Shown piece by piece: positions 26,895 to 35,287 of a DNA stretch of 50,601 bases (its first letter is position 1; each line of letters starts with the position of its first letter). The DNA is from Paracoccaceae bacterium (GTDB taxonomy: Bacteria > Pseudomonadota > Alphaproteobacteria > Rhodobacterales > Rhodobacteraceae): contig JAFIEF010000020.1 in NCBI GenBank assembly GCA_020832655.1, positions 1 to 50,601 of the forward strand. Direction: 5' to 3'. The notes below the pieces were generated by a model. It was not told where the DNA came from. It did not search any database and worked only from the letters and a program-made list of their open reading frames with translations. A program made the position numbers and the translations under genes.

Positions 26895-27000
26895 AGGGAA
26901 TTATGAAGTGATTGTTCTTCATGTTCCTCCTCCTGGCGCCGGTTGACGGCGCGTTCCCTCCCTGTCGACTGGCCCGGGCCTTGCGCCCGGGCTTTTTCTT
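26895..27000 (+). ncRNA. Candidate small RNA with two exposed CCUCC motifs
   Basis: Downstream of the response regulator, three hairpins alternate with two single-stranded pyrimidine stretches. Hairpin 1: ATGAAG/CTTCAT (26903-26922). Free stretch CCTCCTCCT (26926-26934). Hairpin 2: GCGCCG/CGGCGC with a GTTGA loop (26936-26952). Free stretch CCCTCCC (26956-26962). Hairpin 3: an 8-bp terminator followed by TTTTTCTT. Small RNAs with exposed CCUCC motifs that mimic the anti-Shine-Dalgarno are known in alphaproteobacteria (the cuckoo/alpha-r14/CcsR group). The 5-prime end is a guess, and no clear promoter was found; it could also be processed from the regulator's 3-prime UTR. Confidence 0.45.
26972..26999 (+). 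terminator. Rho-independent terminator
   Basis: GCCCGGGC, loop CTTGC, GCCCGGGC, then TTTTTCTT: an 8-bp all-GC stem with a clear U-run. It ends the transcript of the response regulator and of the candidate small RNA. Confidence 0.85.
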
Positions 27001-27130
27001 GCAGCGCCCACAAGTGTCGCGCTATTGCCAAATATTTCCGAAAGCTGCTTTGGCTTATTTGCGGGTGGCCTCGGGCTGTGCGGCGCTGCATAGTTTTTCA
27101 AAACCCAGCCCTGCCCAGAACGGAGCCTCC

Positions 27131-27964
27131 ATGACCCCCAGCTATTACACCCCGAAGGGAGGCCATCCCGGTCAGGACCAGTTGCTGACCGACCGCGCGA
27201 TCTTCACCACCGCCTATGCCGTGATCCCCAAAGGCACGATGCGCGATATCGTCACCAGCTTCCTGCCCTTCTGGGAGGGCACGCGGCTTTGGGTTCTGGC
27301 ACGACCGCTTTCAGGCTTTGCCGAGACATTTTCGCATTACATCATGGAAGTGCAGCCCGGTGGCGGCTCTGACCTCCCCGAAAGCGACCCGCAGGCGCAA
27401 GGCGTGCTGTTCGTGGTCGAAGGCCGGGCAACCCTGTCGATTGACGGCCAGAGCCATAAGCTGACGCCGGGCGGCTATGCCTATCTGCCCGCAGGTCAGA
27501 AGTGGCGCTTGCACAATACCGGGCAGGACGTGTTGCGCTTTCACTGGATCCGCAAGGCCTGGCAGCCGGTCGAGGGGCTGGAGCGGCCCGACCCGCTTAT
27601 CCTGAACGAGGCCGATATTGCCCCCACCGCGATGCCGGGGACCAATGGCAAATGGGCCACCACCCGCTTCGTGGACCCTGCCGATCTGCGCCATGACATG
27701 CATGTCACCATTGTCACTTTCGAACCCGGCGGCGTGATCCCCTTCATGGAAACCCATGTCATGGAACACGGGCTTTACGTGCTGGAAGGCAAGGCGGTCT
27801 ACCGGCTGAACAATGACTGGGTCGAGGTCGAGGCGGGCGACTATATGTGGCTGCGCGCCTTCTGCCCGCAAGCCTGTTACGCGGGCGGGCCAGGGCGGTT
27901 TCGCTATCTGCTCTATAAGGATGTGAACCGCCATATGCCGCTGCACCCTATGGCGCCGCGATAG
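27131..27964 (+). CDS. (S)-ureidoglycine aminohydrolase (bicupin)
   Basis: A 277-residue bicupin that releases ammonia from (S)-ureidoglycine in the catabolism of allantoin. Two cupin cores are visible: VLFVVEGRATLSIDGQ at about 92-107 and HVMEHGLYVLEGKAV at 209-223. The manganese ligands known in this family are conserved as E207, H209, H213 and Q247. The start at 27131 has CGGAG six bases upstream; the longer frame from 26912 would run through the terminator and is not coding. No allantoinase, allantoate hydrolase or urate oxidase gene is nearby, so the rest of the pathway must be encoded elsewhere. Confidence 0.9.
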   Translation: MTPSYYTPKGGHPGQDQLLTDRAIFTTAYAVIPKGTMRDIVTSFLPFWEGTRLWVLARPLSGFAETFSHYIMEVQPGGGSDLPESDPQAQGVLFVVEGRATLSIDGQSHKLTPGGYAYLPAGQKWRLHNTGQDVLRFHWIRKAWQPVEGLERPDPLILNEADIAPTAMPGTNGKWATTRFVDPADLRHDMHVTIVTFEPGGVIPFMETHVMEHGLYVLEGKAVYRLNNDWVEVEAGDYMWLRAFCPQACYAGGPGRFRYLLYKDVNRHMPLHPMAPR

Positions 27965-28003
27965 CAGCCATATCCTTGCTGCGCGGAACAATTGCGCGCC
28001 GGG

Positions 28004-28537
28004 TCAGCCCCGTTCGGGCGGCCAGGGACGGGCCGCATCTGCCGCGATCCAGCCTTGCACCCAATCCGGCAGGGGCGGGCTTTGCGTGTCATGCCCCATA
28101 GCCTGCACCACGCACGAAGGTGGCACGATGCCGTTTGCACTGGTAAAGGCCGAACGGATCAGGATGTGATTGGCGCAGTCCGCGCCCTTCCACATCGCTT
28201 GCTCCATATAGATGAAACGCGCATCCCACCCGATCAGACGGCTGCGCAATTCAAATGCCTCGAAGGCGCGGATGCGGCGGCGGTAGCGGGTGGAATTCCC
28301 CGCCACCGTTATGCCCCAGCCATTGGCGCGCAGCACACCGATCAGCCCGCTGCGGCGCGCCATCGGCAGCCGCCCCAGATCATACAGCGTCAGCGTACGG
28401 CCATTGTTCAGTTCCATCCACGGGTCCAGATCCCAAGGCCAGCAGCGATGCTGCGAGACATGGCAGTCCAGCAGGCCCAGCCGCGGGGCGTTGCGGAATT
28501 TCACGCTTTCCTTGAGGAAACGAATTAACGGATACAT
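28004..28537 (-). CDS. Acyl-CoA thioesterase-like protein (hotdog fold)
   Basis: A protein of 177 residues resembling the 4HBT/thioesterase-like family found widely in proteobacteria (cf. acyl-CoA thioesterase-like proteins with an MELNNGRTLTLYDLGR segment). The central motif NNGRTLTLYDLGR corresponds to the hotdog-fold loop that packs against the acyl chain. A substrate cannot be assigned. The start at 28537 has AAAGGAG eight bases upstream; the open frame extends back to 28714 without support. It lies downstream of recQ on the same strand with a 64-bp gap and converges with the ureidoglycine aminohydrolase gene. Confidence 0.82.
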   Translation of the reverse strand: MYPLIRFLKESVKFRNAPRLGLLDCHVSQHRCWPWDLDPWMELNNGRTLTLYDLGRLPMARRSGLIGVLRANGWGITVAGNSTRYRRRIRAFEAFELRSRLIGWDARFIYMEQAMWKGADCANHILIRSAFTSANGIVPPSCVVQAMGHDTQSPPLPDWVQGWIAADAARPWPPERG

Positions 28538-28601
28538 GCGCGGCGCTCCTTTCGCGCAGCCCTGCCCGTCGGGGCGGCCAAGGTCAAGACAGGCCGTTGC
28601 G

Positions 28602-30662
28602 TCAGTCCGCCTGCACCAGTTCGACAATCGCTGTGCCAAAACGGTCGATGCGTGCCGCGTCCATGCCGCGAATGCGCGCAAGCTGGTCCGTGCCGGCGGG
28701 GCGTGCCTCGGCAATGGCGCGCAGGGTTGCCGGCGACAGGGTCAGCAATTTTCCCGTGCCATCTGCCCCGCGCTGCAAATCCTGCGCCAACGCTTGCAAC
28801 TGATCATACAGCGCCGCTGCCGGACGTCCCGCCAGCCTGCGCCGCGCCGGGTGCAGCTCGGGCGGGCTGGCCCCGGTAATGACGTGCAGAAAGGCGGTGC
28901 CGTAGCGTTCCAGCTTCACCGCCCCCACCCCGCTGATACGCGCCATTTCGTCCAGTGTCTGCGGGCGGCGCTGGGCCATCTCGATCAGGCTACGATCCGT
29001 GAACACAATATAGGCGGGCAGGCCCGCAGCTTCTGCCAGGGCGCGGCGCCTGGCCTTCAGCGCGGATAGCAGCGGCGCATCTTCATCGGACACCAGCGCC
29101 TTGGCCGCGGGGCGGCTTCCGGCCGCATTCAGCGTATCTTCGCGCAGATGAATCTGCGTCTCTCCGCGCAGGATCGGGCGCGCGGCTTCGGTCATGCGCA
29201 GCGCGCCGTGGCGTTCGGGGTCAGGCCGGATCAGGTCGCGCCCCATCATCTGGCGAAACACCGCCTGCCAGCGCGCGCGGCTCAATTCCTGCCCCACTGC
29301 GAAGGTGGGCAAGGCGTCATGACCGCGCGCGCGCACCTTGTCGGTGGCATTGCCGGTCAGGATATCGACCAGATGGCCCATGCCGAAGCTTTCGCCGGTG
29401 CGCAATATCGCCGACAGCGCCTTGCGCACCGGCGTCGTGGCGTCAAACAGCCGCGCCGGACGCGCGCACAGATCGCAATTGCCGCACGGCTTGATCACTT
29501 CGCCGAAATAGCTAAGCAACACCTGACGGCGGCATTGCGTGGCCTCGGCCAGCCCCAGCAGGGCATTGAGCCGCGCATGATCGGCGGATTTGCGTTCATT
29601 TGGGGCAAGGCTTTCGTCAATCTGCGCACGCCGCAGGCGAATGTCATCGGGGCCGAACAGCGTCAGCGTGTCAGCTGGCGCGCCATCGCGCCCGGCCCGG
29701 CCGATTTCCTGATAATAGGCTTCTACCGATTTGGGCAGATCGGCATGGGCGACCCAACGGATATCGGGCTTGTCCACCCCCATGCCGAAGGCGATGGTGG
29801 CGACCACGATCAGATCATCATCGCGCTGGAACAGCTCTTCGACCATGCGCCTTGTATGCGCATCCATCCCGCCATGATAGGCGCGCGCATTGTGACCCGC
29901 CTCGCACAACGCCTGCGCCAGGGTTTCGGTGCGCGCGCGGGTAGCGCAATAGACGATCCCCGCCTGCCCGCGCCGCGCCTCGGCGAAACCCAGTATCTGC
30001 TTGCGCGGCTGGTTCTTCACAGCGAAGTTCAGCGTGATGTTGGGCCGGTCAAACCCGTGCAGAAACACCTGCGGCTGGCCGGTGCCGAACAGCCGCTTGA
30101 TGATTTCGGCGCGGGTTTCGGCGTCGGCAGTGGCAGTAAACGCCGCCAGCGGCACGCCCAGCGCGCGGCGCAGATCACCGATGCGCAGATAATCGGGGCG
30201 GAAATCATGGCCCCACTGGCTGACGCAATGCGCCTCGTCCACCGCAATCAGACTGCAGCCCGCACGGCGCAGCATGTCGACCATTGCGCCCGAAGCCAGC
30301 CTTTCGGGCGCGACATACAGAAGCTTCAGCGCAGAGCGGTTCAGCGCGTCATGCACGGCATCGGTCTCGGCCTCGGTATTGCCCGAAGTCAGCGCGCCCG
30401 CACTGACGCCCACGGCTGTCAGTGCGCGCACCTGATCGCGCATCAGAGCAATCAGCGGCGAAACCACCAGTGTCAGCCCGTCGCGGCCAAGCGCGGGAAG
30501 CTGATAGCAAAGCGACTTGCCCCCACCCGTGGGCATGATGGCCAGCGTGTCCTGCCCTGCCTGCACGGCAGCCACAATTTCGGCCTGACCGGGGCGAAAG
30601 CTGTCGAAGCCAAAGACGCGCGCCAGCAAGTCCTGCGGATCAGGCGGGGTATCGGATGTCAT
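28602..30662 (-). CDS. recQ: ATP-dependent DNA helicase RecQ
   Basis: A 3-prime-to-5-prime helicase used in recombination and repair. The 686-residue protein has a Walker A motif MPTGGGKSLCYQ, a Walker B/DEAH box DEAHC, and the aromatic-rich loop after it. The zinc-binding RQC cysteines are in CRRQVLLSYFGE and CGNCDLCA. The C-terminus carries two HRDC-like segments, about 515-585 and 615-686, each ending in a helix-hairpin-like GVGAVKLERYG or GMDAARIDRFG. A TTG at 30680 could add six codons; the ATG at 30662 is chosen. Its start overlaps the end of yggT by a few bases, so translational coupling is likely. Confidence 0.94.
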   Translation of the reverse strand: MTSDTPPDPQDLLARVFGFDSFRPGQAEIVAAVQAGQDTLAIMPTGGGKSLCYQLPALGRDGLTLVVSPLIALMRDQVRALTAVGVSAGALTSGNTEAETDAVHDALNRSALKLLYVAPERLASGAMVDMLRRAGCSLIAVDEAHCVSQWGHDFRPDYLRIGDLRRALGVPLAAFTATADAETRAEIIKRLFGTGQPQVFLHGFDRPNITLNFAVKNQPRKQILGFAEARRGQAGIVYCATRARTETLAQALCEAGHNARAYHGGMDAHTRRMVEELFQRDDDLIVVATIAFGMGVDKPDIRWVAHADLPKSVEAYYQEIGRAGRDGAPADTLTLFGPDDIRLRRAQIDESLAPNERKSADHARLNALLGLAEATQCRRQVLLSYFGEVIKPCGNCDLCARPARLFDATTPVRKALSAILRTGESFGMGHLVDILTGNATDKVRARGHDALPTFAVGQELSRARWQAVFRQMMGRDLIRPDPERHGALRMTEAARPILRGETQIHLREDTLNAAGSRPAAKALVSDEDAPLLSALKARRRALAEAAGLPAYIVFTDRSLIEMAQRRPQTLDEMARISGVGAVKLERYGTAFLHVITGASPPELHPARRRLAGRPAAALYDQLQALAQDLQRGADGTGKLLTLSPATLRAIAEARPAGTDQLARIRGMDAARIDRFGTAIVELVQAD

Positions 30663-30672
30663 GATCGCAGCG

Positions 30673-30963
30673 TCAGACAAACATGCCCAAATTGTTGATC
30701 AGGATGATGCGCAACGCGATGATGATGATAAGCGCCACCAGCGGCGCCAGATCGATACCGCCCATATTGGGCAGGAACTGGCGGATGCGCTGATAGGCCG
30801 GTTCCAGCAAACGGTTCAGCCCGTCCCAGATCGACGCCACAAGCGGGTTGCGCAGGCTGATCACCTGAAAATTGATCAGCCAGCTTAGAATAATGTGCAC
30901 GATGATGATGAAATACAGCACATTCAGGACAAGCAGGATAATCTGGATAAGCGACAGCATCAT
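30673..30963 (-). CDS. YggT family inner-membrane protein
   Basis: A small membrane protein (96 residues) with two hydrophobic segments at residues 4-30 and 70-90, typical of the YggT family. The conserved linker WDGLNRLLEPAYQRIRQFLPNMGG includes the family pattern RxxxP. The function is not firmly known; relatives affect potassium handling or cell division and plastid nucleoid partition. AGAGG lies before tandem ATG codons at 30963 and 30960. It is immediately upstream of recQ on the same strand. Confidence 0.9.
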   Translation of the reverse strand: MMLSLIQIILLVLNVLYFIIIVHIILSWLINFQVISLRNPLVASIWDGLNRLLEPAYQRIRQFLPNMGGIDLAPLVALIIIIALRIILINNLGMFV

Positions 30964-31096
30964 GGGCCTCTTGGCTCGGGGTCTGGGGGGAAACTAGGGG
31001 TTGGCGCGGCCAAGAGCAACCATTTTGCCGCCCCCTGCTGGACAATCCCGCCCCTTTGACTAGGTAGGGGCAGGTTCACCGCACAAAGGCCAGCCG

Positions 31097-31870
31097 ATGC
31101 TTGTCACCCTGTCACCTGCGAAAAAGCTCAATTGGGCCGCCGCGCCATCGCCGCGCATGCTGACGACACCGCAGTTTCACGAAGATGCCACCCATCTGGC
31201 CGCGCTGGCGCTGGAGCAGGGCGCGGACGGGCTGAAAAAGCTGATGAAAATCAGCGACAAGCTGGCTGTGCTGAACCATGACCGTTTCGCAGCCTTCCAG
31301 CCCGACCCCGCGCCCGAAATGACGCGCCCCGCGGTTTTCGGCTTTGACGGCGACACCTATACCGGGCTTGATGCGCGCTCGCTTGACAGCGATGCGCTGA
31401 ATTGGGCTGGGTCGCATCTGCGTATCCTGTCGGGGCTGTATGGCGTGCTGCGCCCCTTTGACGCGCTGCAAGCCTATCGGCTGGAAATGGGCAGCCGACT
31501 GGGCGGGGCGCATGGGCGCTCGCTTTACGAGTACTGGGGCAGCAAGCTGGCCGAGGCGCTGAACGCCGATGCGCAGGCGGTGGGCGTCGACATTCTGGTC
31601 AATTGCGCATCAGAGGAATATTTCAGGGCGGTCGAGCGCTCCGCGCTGAAGCTGCGGGTGATCACCCCGGTTTTCATGGAAATCCGCGACGGGGCGGAAC
31701 CGAAGATCATCAGCTTCTTTGCCAAGAAGGCGCGCGGCGCGATGGCACGCTTCATCATGGAACACCGCCTGAGCGACCCGCGCGCGCTGACAGAGTTCGA
31801 CACCGCCGGGTATCATCATGACCCGGCGCAATCCACCCATGATCGTCCGGTCTTTCTGCGCGAAAGCTGA
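31097..31870 (+). CDS. yaaA: Peroxide stress protein YaaA (DUF328)
   Basis: The 257-residue sequence matches YaaA end to end, with the opening LVTLSPAKKLNW, the segment LSGLYGVLRPFDALQAYRLEMG, and the closing YHHDPAQSTHDRPVFLRES. In E. coli the protein lowers free intracellular iron during peroxide stress. The ATG at 31097 is preceded by AAAGG. It is flanked by convergent and divergent genes and is probably monocistronic. It ends 12 bp before the stop of the degenerate sugar dehydrogenase on the other strand. Confidence 0.93.
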   Translation: MLVTLSPAKKLNWAAAPSPRMLTTPQFHEDATHLAALALEQGADGLKKLMKISDKLAVLNHDRFAAFQPDPAPEMTRPAVFGFDGDTYTGLDARSLDSDALNWAGSHLRILSGLYGVLRPFDALQAYRLEMGSRLGGAHGRSLYEYWGSKLAEALNADAQAVGVDILVNCASEEYFRAVERSALKLRVITPVFMEIRDGAEPKIISFFAKKARGAMARFIMEHRLSDPRALTEFDTAGYHHDPAQSTHDRPVFLRES

Positions 31871-31881
31871 GAAGCGCAGCT

Positions 31882-33024
31882 TCACGCCGCCGAAGCGGCA
31901 GCTTCGGGGCGGGCGTAATGGTCGCGGGTGAACAGCTTGGCGCGGATATCGCCCAGTTCCGGGGCGGCGCGCTGGGTCACGACCATTTCGCAATCCTGTT
32001 TGAACTGCGCCAGCGCCGGGGCGTCGCCCAGCTGGATACGGGTGGGAATGCCTGCCGCTTCCAGCCTTTGCTTCAGCCGTTCCAGCGCGGCTGGCAAGGG
32101 TCCGGTCGGGCCGGGTTGGTAGATGCCCACAGCGCTGGGTTTGCGCGCCGTGATCTGGTGGGCAAGCGCGTCGCTGCGGGCAGTATGGGCCTGCTCCAGC
32201 CCCGACAATACCGGCAGGCGCGCGGGGTCCAGCTTCGCTTTCAGGCTTTGGGTGCTAAGCGGCAACATGCCATGCCCGAAACCGAAACAGGGGTTGTTGG
32301 CATGCGCCCCGATGCGCGGGTCAAGGCAGACGCCATCGATGATCTGGCGCGCATCCAGCCCGTGATGCAGCGCATAGCTGTCCAGCTCGTTGAAATAGCT
32401 GACGCGCGCGGCTTTCATCATGATCGACAGATGGCGCGTCAGTTCGGCTTCGGTCAGACCCATCTGGCGGGTCGGGATCGCTGCCCGCAGCGCCGCGCCT
32501 TGCAGCACATTCAGCACCCGCCGCCCCAGTGCGTGACGATCCCCCACGATCAGGAATTTGGGATAGAGATTGTCGCTGAGCATATGGCCTTCGCGGCAGA
32601 ATTCCGGGGCGTAGACGATCTTGGCACCTTTCAGTTCCACCCGCTTGGCCTCGCAATACCCCACCGGCACCGCCGAACGCACCACGATCGGGGCCATTGG
32701 CGCACGGCGCGCGACAAATTCAATGCGCGTATCCATCTCGACAAGGTTGAAATCGCCGCTTAGCGGATCGCGTGACAAGGGGGCCGAGATGAACACCATT
32801 TCGGCATCGGCAATGGCCTGGGCCGTGTCATGGACGGCGCGCAGATCCAGCCTGTGGCGGGTGCAGTAGTCGTCTAGCGCAGGGTCGTGCAGCCCGTATT
32901 CCCCGCGATTGATCGCCTCGATGCGGTCGGGAAGGGGGCCGGTCATCACAACCTGATGCAGCCGCGCCAGTGCCAGCGCATCCGCCATTGCCACACGCCC
33001 CAATCCGATAATTGCAATCTTCAT
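31882..33024 (-). CDS. Degenerate UDP-glucose dehydrogenase paralogue (probable pseudoenzyme)
   Basis: The 380-residue protein aligns almost without gaps to the neighbouring canonical enzyme, yet key residues are changed. The Rossmann motif GLGYVG is GLGRVA. By aligned number, catalytic C253 is M (GHML instead of GYCL), K197 is R, N201 is I, D257 is S and T118 is A. Outer structural motifs are kept, such as PEF(C)REG, DNLYP, GVCLDP and NNP(C)FGFG, and the frame is intact. That pattern indicates a maintained protein without dehydrogenase activity rather than a decaying gene. It is the last gene of the polysaccharide cluster, 112 bp after the canonical dehydrogenase. It might bind the active enzyme or a nucleotide sugar; both are inference. 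The start at 33024 has AAGG upstream. Confidence 0.85.
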   Translation of the reverse strand: MKIAIIGLGRVAMADALALARLHQVVMTGPLPDRIEAINRGEYGLHDPALDDYCTRHRLDLRAVHDTAQAIADAEMVFISAPLSRDPLSGDFNLVEMDTRIEFVARRAPMAPIVVRSAVPVGYCEAKRVELKGAKIVYAPEFCREGHMLSDNLYPKFLIVGDRHALGRRVLNVLQGAALRAAIPTRQMGLTEAELTRHLSIMMKAARVSYFNELDSYALHHGLDARQIIDGVCLDPRIGAHANNPCFGFGHGMLPLSTQSLKAKLDPARLPVLSGLEQAHTARSDALAHQITARKPSAVGIYQPGPTGPLPAALERLKQRLEAAGIPTRIQLGDAPALAQFKQDCEMVVTQRAAPELGDIRAKLFTRDHYARPEAAASAA

Positions 33025-33136
33025 TTTCAGATACCTTGTCTGTTGTTCTGCCCTGATGCCAAGCTGCCCGCAGAAAGCGGCAGCAATCGGCCCATTTGGT
33101 GCAATTTGTCTTCGATCCGGAATTGCTGCATGCGGA

Positions 33137-34303
33137 TCAGTCCGCCCCATAGATATCGCGTGTGAACACCTTGTCTGCATGCGGGCGCAACTGCTCGGTC
33201 CTGCGGTTGGCGACGATCATGTCGCAGCTTGCGGCGAAGCGGTCGAAATCCGGTTCCAGCCTGTGGCCCATGCAATCGCTGCCCTGCCAGGCCGGTTCAT
33301 GCACCACCATCTCGACCCCGCGCGCGGCAAGCTGGCGGATGATGTCCTGCATCGCGCTGGCGCGGAAATTGTCAGACCCCTGCTTCATAACCAGCCGGTA
33401 AATCCCCACCCGCCGGGGTGCATGGGCGGCAATTGCCTCTACCATCGCAGCCTTGCGCGCATCATTGCTGGCCAGCGTGGCCGAGACCAGCGCCTGCGGC
33501 ACATCATCGAAATTCGCGCGCAACTGCTTGCTGTCCTTGGGCAGACAATAGCCGCCATAGCCGAAGGACGGGTTGTTGTAGCTTTGCCCGATCAGCGGGT
33601 CCAGACACAGCCCGCCAATGATCTCTTCGGCATCCAGCCCCAGATCCATCGCCAGCGTATCAACCTCGTTGAACGCCGCCACGCGCGAGGCCAGATAGGT
33701 ATTGGCAAAAAGCTTGATCGCCTCGGCCTCGATCGGGTTGGTCAGCAGCACGGGCACATCCTCGACCAGCGCGGCGGCGCGCAGCAATTCGGCCACCGCC
33801 GCGCCGCGCGCACTGACCTCTCCCACCACAATACGCGAGGGGTAAAGATTGTCTTCCAGCGCGCGGCCTTCGCGCAGGAATTCGGGCGAAAACACAATGC
33901 GGTCCGTGCCGAATTCTGCACGGACCTGCCGGGTATAGCCCACGGGCACAGTTGACTTGATGATCATCGTCGCGCGATCATTCACGGCCAGAACCTGTGC
34001 AATCACCGCCTCTATGCTGGTGGTGTCAAAGGCGTTGGTGGCCGGGTCGTAATTGGTGGGGGTGGCGATGAAGACATAGTCGGCCCCGGCATAAGCCGCC
34101 TGTGGATCGGTGGTCGCGCGCAATGTCAGCCTGCCGCCATCCAGATGCTGCTGGCTTAGCGTGTCTTCAATCGGGGTGCGGCCTTCATTCAGCGCGGCCA
34201 CCCGCTGCGCGCAGATATCGACGGCGGTGACACTGTGCTGACGCGCCAGCAGGATGGCATTTGACAGGCCAACATAGCCCAGACCAGCTATCGCGATATT
34301 CAT
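33137..34303 (-). CDS. ugd: UDP-glucose 6-dehydrogenase
   Basis: Oxidises UDP-glucose to UDP-glucuronate with two NAD, supplying uronic acid for surface polysaccharides. The 388-residue protein has GLGYVG at 7-12, KSTVPVGY with T118, SPEFLREG with E141 and E145, AEAIKLFANTYLA with K197 and N201, and the active-site FGYGGYCLPKD with C253 and D257. The length equals E. coli Ugd. A GDP-mannose dehydrogenase (AlgD-type) is less likely because those are longer, but an exact substrate is not certain. AAGGAAGAG precedes the ATG at 34303. It lies 41 bp downstream of the export lipoprotein gene in the same minus-strand cluster. Confidence 0.9.
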   Translation of the reverse strand: MNIAIAGLGYVGLSNAILLARQHSVTAVDICAQRVAALNEGRTPIEDTLSQQHLDGGRLTLRATTDPQAAYAGADYVFIATPTNYDPATNAFDTTSIEAVIAQVLAVNDRATMIIKSTVPVGYTRQVRAEFGTDRIVFSPEFLREGRALEDNLYPSRIVVGEVSARGAAVAELLRAAALVEDVPVLLTNPIEAEAIKLFANTYLASRVAAFNEVDTLAMDLGLDAEEIIGGLCLDPLIGQSYNNPSFGYGGYCLPKDSKQLRANFDDVPQALVSATLASNDARKAAMVEAIAAHAPRRVGIYRLVMKQGSDNFRASAMQDIIRQLAARGVEMVVHEPAWQGSDCMGHRLEPDFDRFAASCDMIVANRRTEQLRPHADKVFTRDIYGAD

Positions 34304-34344
34304 TGTCGCTCTTCCTTCTGTCTTCAAAACGCTATTTTTCGATA

Positions 34345-35271
34345 TCACTCAAAACCGGCGGGGCGGGGATGAACCAACACGATATCGCCCTGCGCCAGCA
34401 CCATGCGCCCACCCACGGCCGGATCGCGCGCATCATCGGCGCGGAACTGATAGGCCGCGTCATCGCGGCGCAATTGCACCTCGCCCCCGCTGGCCCCGGC
34501 GCTGGCCAGAAGCTGCGCCAGCGTCACTTGTTGCTGTCCCAGATCGAACTGGCGGGGGGGGTACCCCGGAACATGCAGGCTGACGCCCTTGGGCTGCGGC
34601 TCGGGCCGGATGCGCGATGCCGCGCGCCCCACCTGCACCACATCGCCATCGCGCAGAACGGGCAGCGCTGCGCCGTGGCTCAGAAAGCCCTCCATATCGA
34701 CCGGAATTTCGCGCCCCGCGCGCAGGATCGTCACGCGGCGCTGGTTTGCGCCTTGTGCGAAACCGCCAGCGGCATTGATCGCGTCGATCACCGACAAGGG
34801 TTGCGTCGTCAGCGTCTGGCGGCTGGGGCGTGTCACATCGCCGATCACGCTGATCTGGCGGGCATTGTGTTCGATCACGCGCAGATCGATCTGGGGCTGG
34901 GGCAGATACTGGCGCAGGCGCTGCTTGATATCGGCACGGATGGTGGCGATATCGCGATCAGCGGCCAGGACACGGCCCAGAAACGGCACCTGGATCGCGC
35001 CGTCACTGTCCACCTGATAGCCTGCGGGCAGGGTCAGTTCAGGTGCATCGATGGCGTGGATTTGCAGCACATCGCCGCGCCCGACCAGATAGGCGGTGCC
35101 CGATTGCGCGGAAATCTGGTCAATATTGGCGGCGCTGACCGGGATTGCCATGCCGGTCGCAGCGTTGATGCTGCCGCCTTCGAACCCGGCCTGGCGCGAC
35201 ACCTCGGCGGTGTGGGTGGTGCAGCCGGCCACCAAGAACAGTGCGACGATGGCGGCGGATCTGGTTATCAT
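34345..35271 (-). CDS. Wza-like polysaccharide export lipoprotein (SLBB domains)
   Basis: A 308-residue lipoprotein with lipobox LVAGC (C17), an N-terminal polysaccharide-export domain (about 68-145, YLVGRGDVLQI...GAIQVPFLGRV), and SLBB-type repeats after it (GDVTRPSRQTLTTQPLSVIDAI and a second unit near 235-300). Family members form or extend the outer-membrane exit channel for exopolysaccharides. It lacks the C-terminal amphipathic helix of full-length Wza as far as can be seen, so it may need another porin. AAGGGA precedes the ATG at 35271. It is 16 bp downstream of the synthase gene. Confidence 0.88.
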   Translation of the reverse strand: MITRSAAIVALFLVAGCTTHTAEVSRQAGFEGGSINAATGMAIPVSAANIDQISAQSGTAYLVGRGDVLQIHAIDAPELTLPAGYQVDSDGAIQVPFLGRVLAADRDIATIRADIKQRLRQYLPQPQIDLRVIEHNARQISVIGDVTRPSRQTLTTQPLSVIDAINAAGGFAQGANQRRVTILRAGREIPVDMEGFLSHGAALPVLRDGDVVQVGRAASRIRPEPQPKGVSLHVPGYPPRQFDLGQQQVTLAQLLASAGASGGEVQLRRDDAAYQFRADDARDPAVGGRMVLAQGDIVLVHPRPAGFE

Positions 35272-35287
35272 GGCAAATCCCTTTCCC

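Noticed and set aside
29148-30698. 516-residue open frame antisense to recQ
   Set aside because: Shadow of recQ, whose helicase motifs are complete on the minus strand.
31871-31920. Palindromic GAAGC-rich sequence after yaaA resembling a terminator
   Set aside because: Most of it lies in the alanine-rich 3-prime end of the degenerate dehydrogenase gene and is explained by coding sequence.
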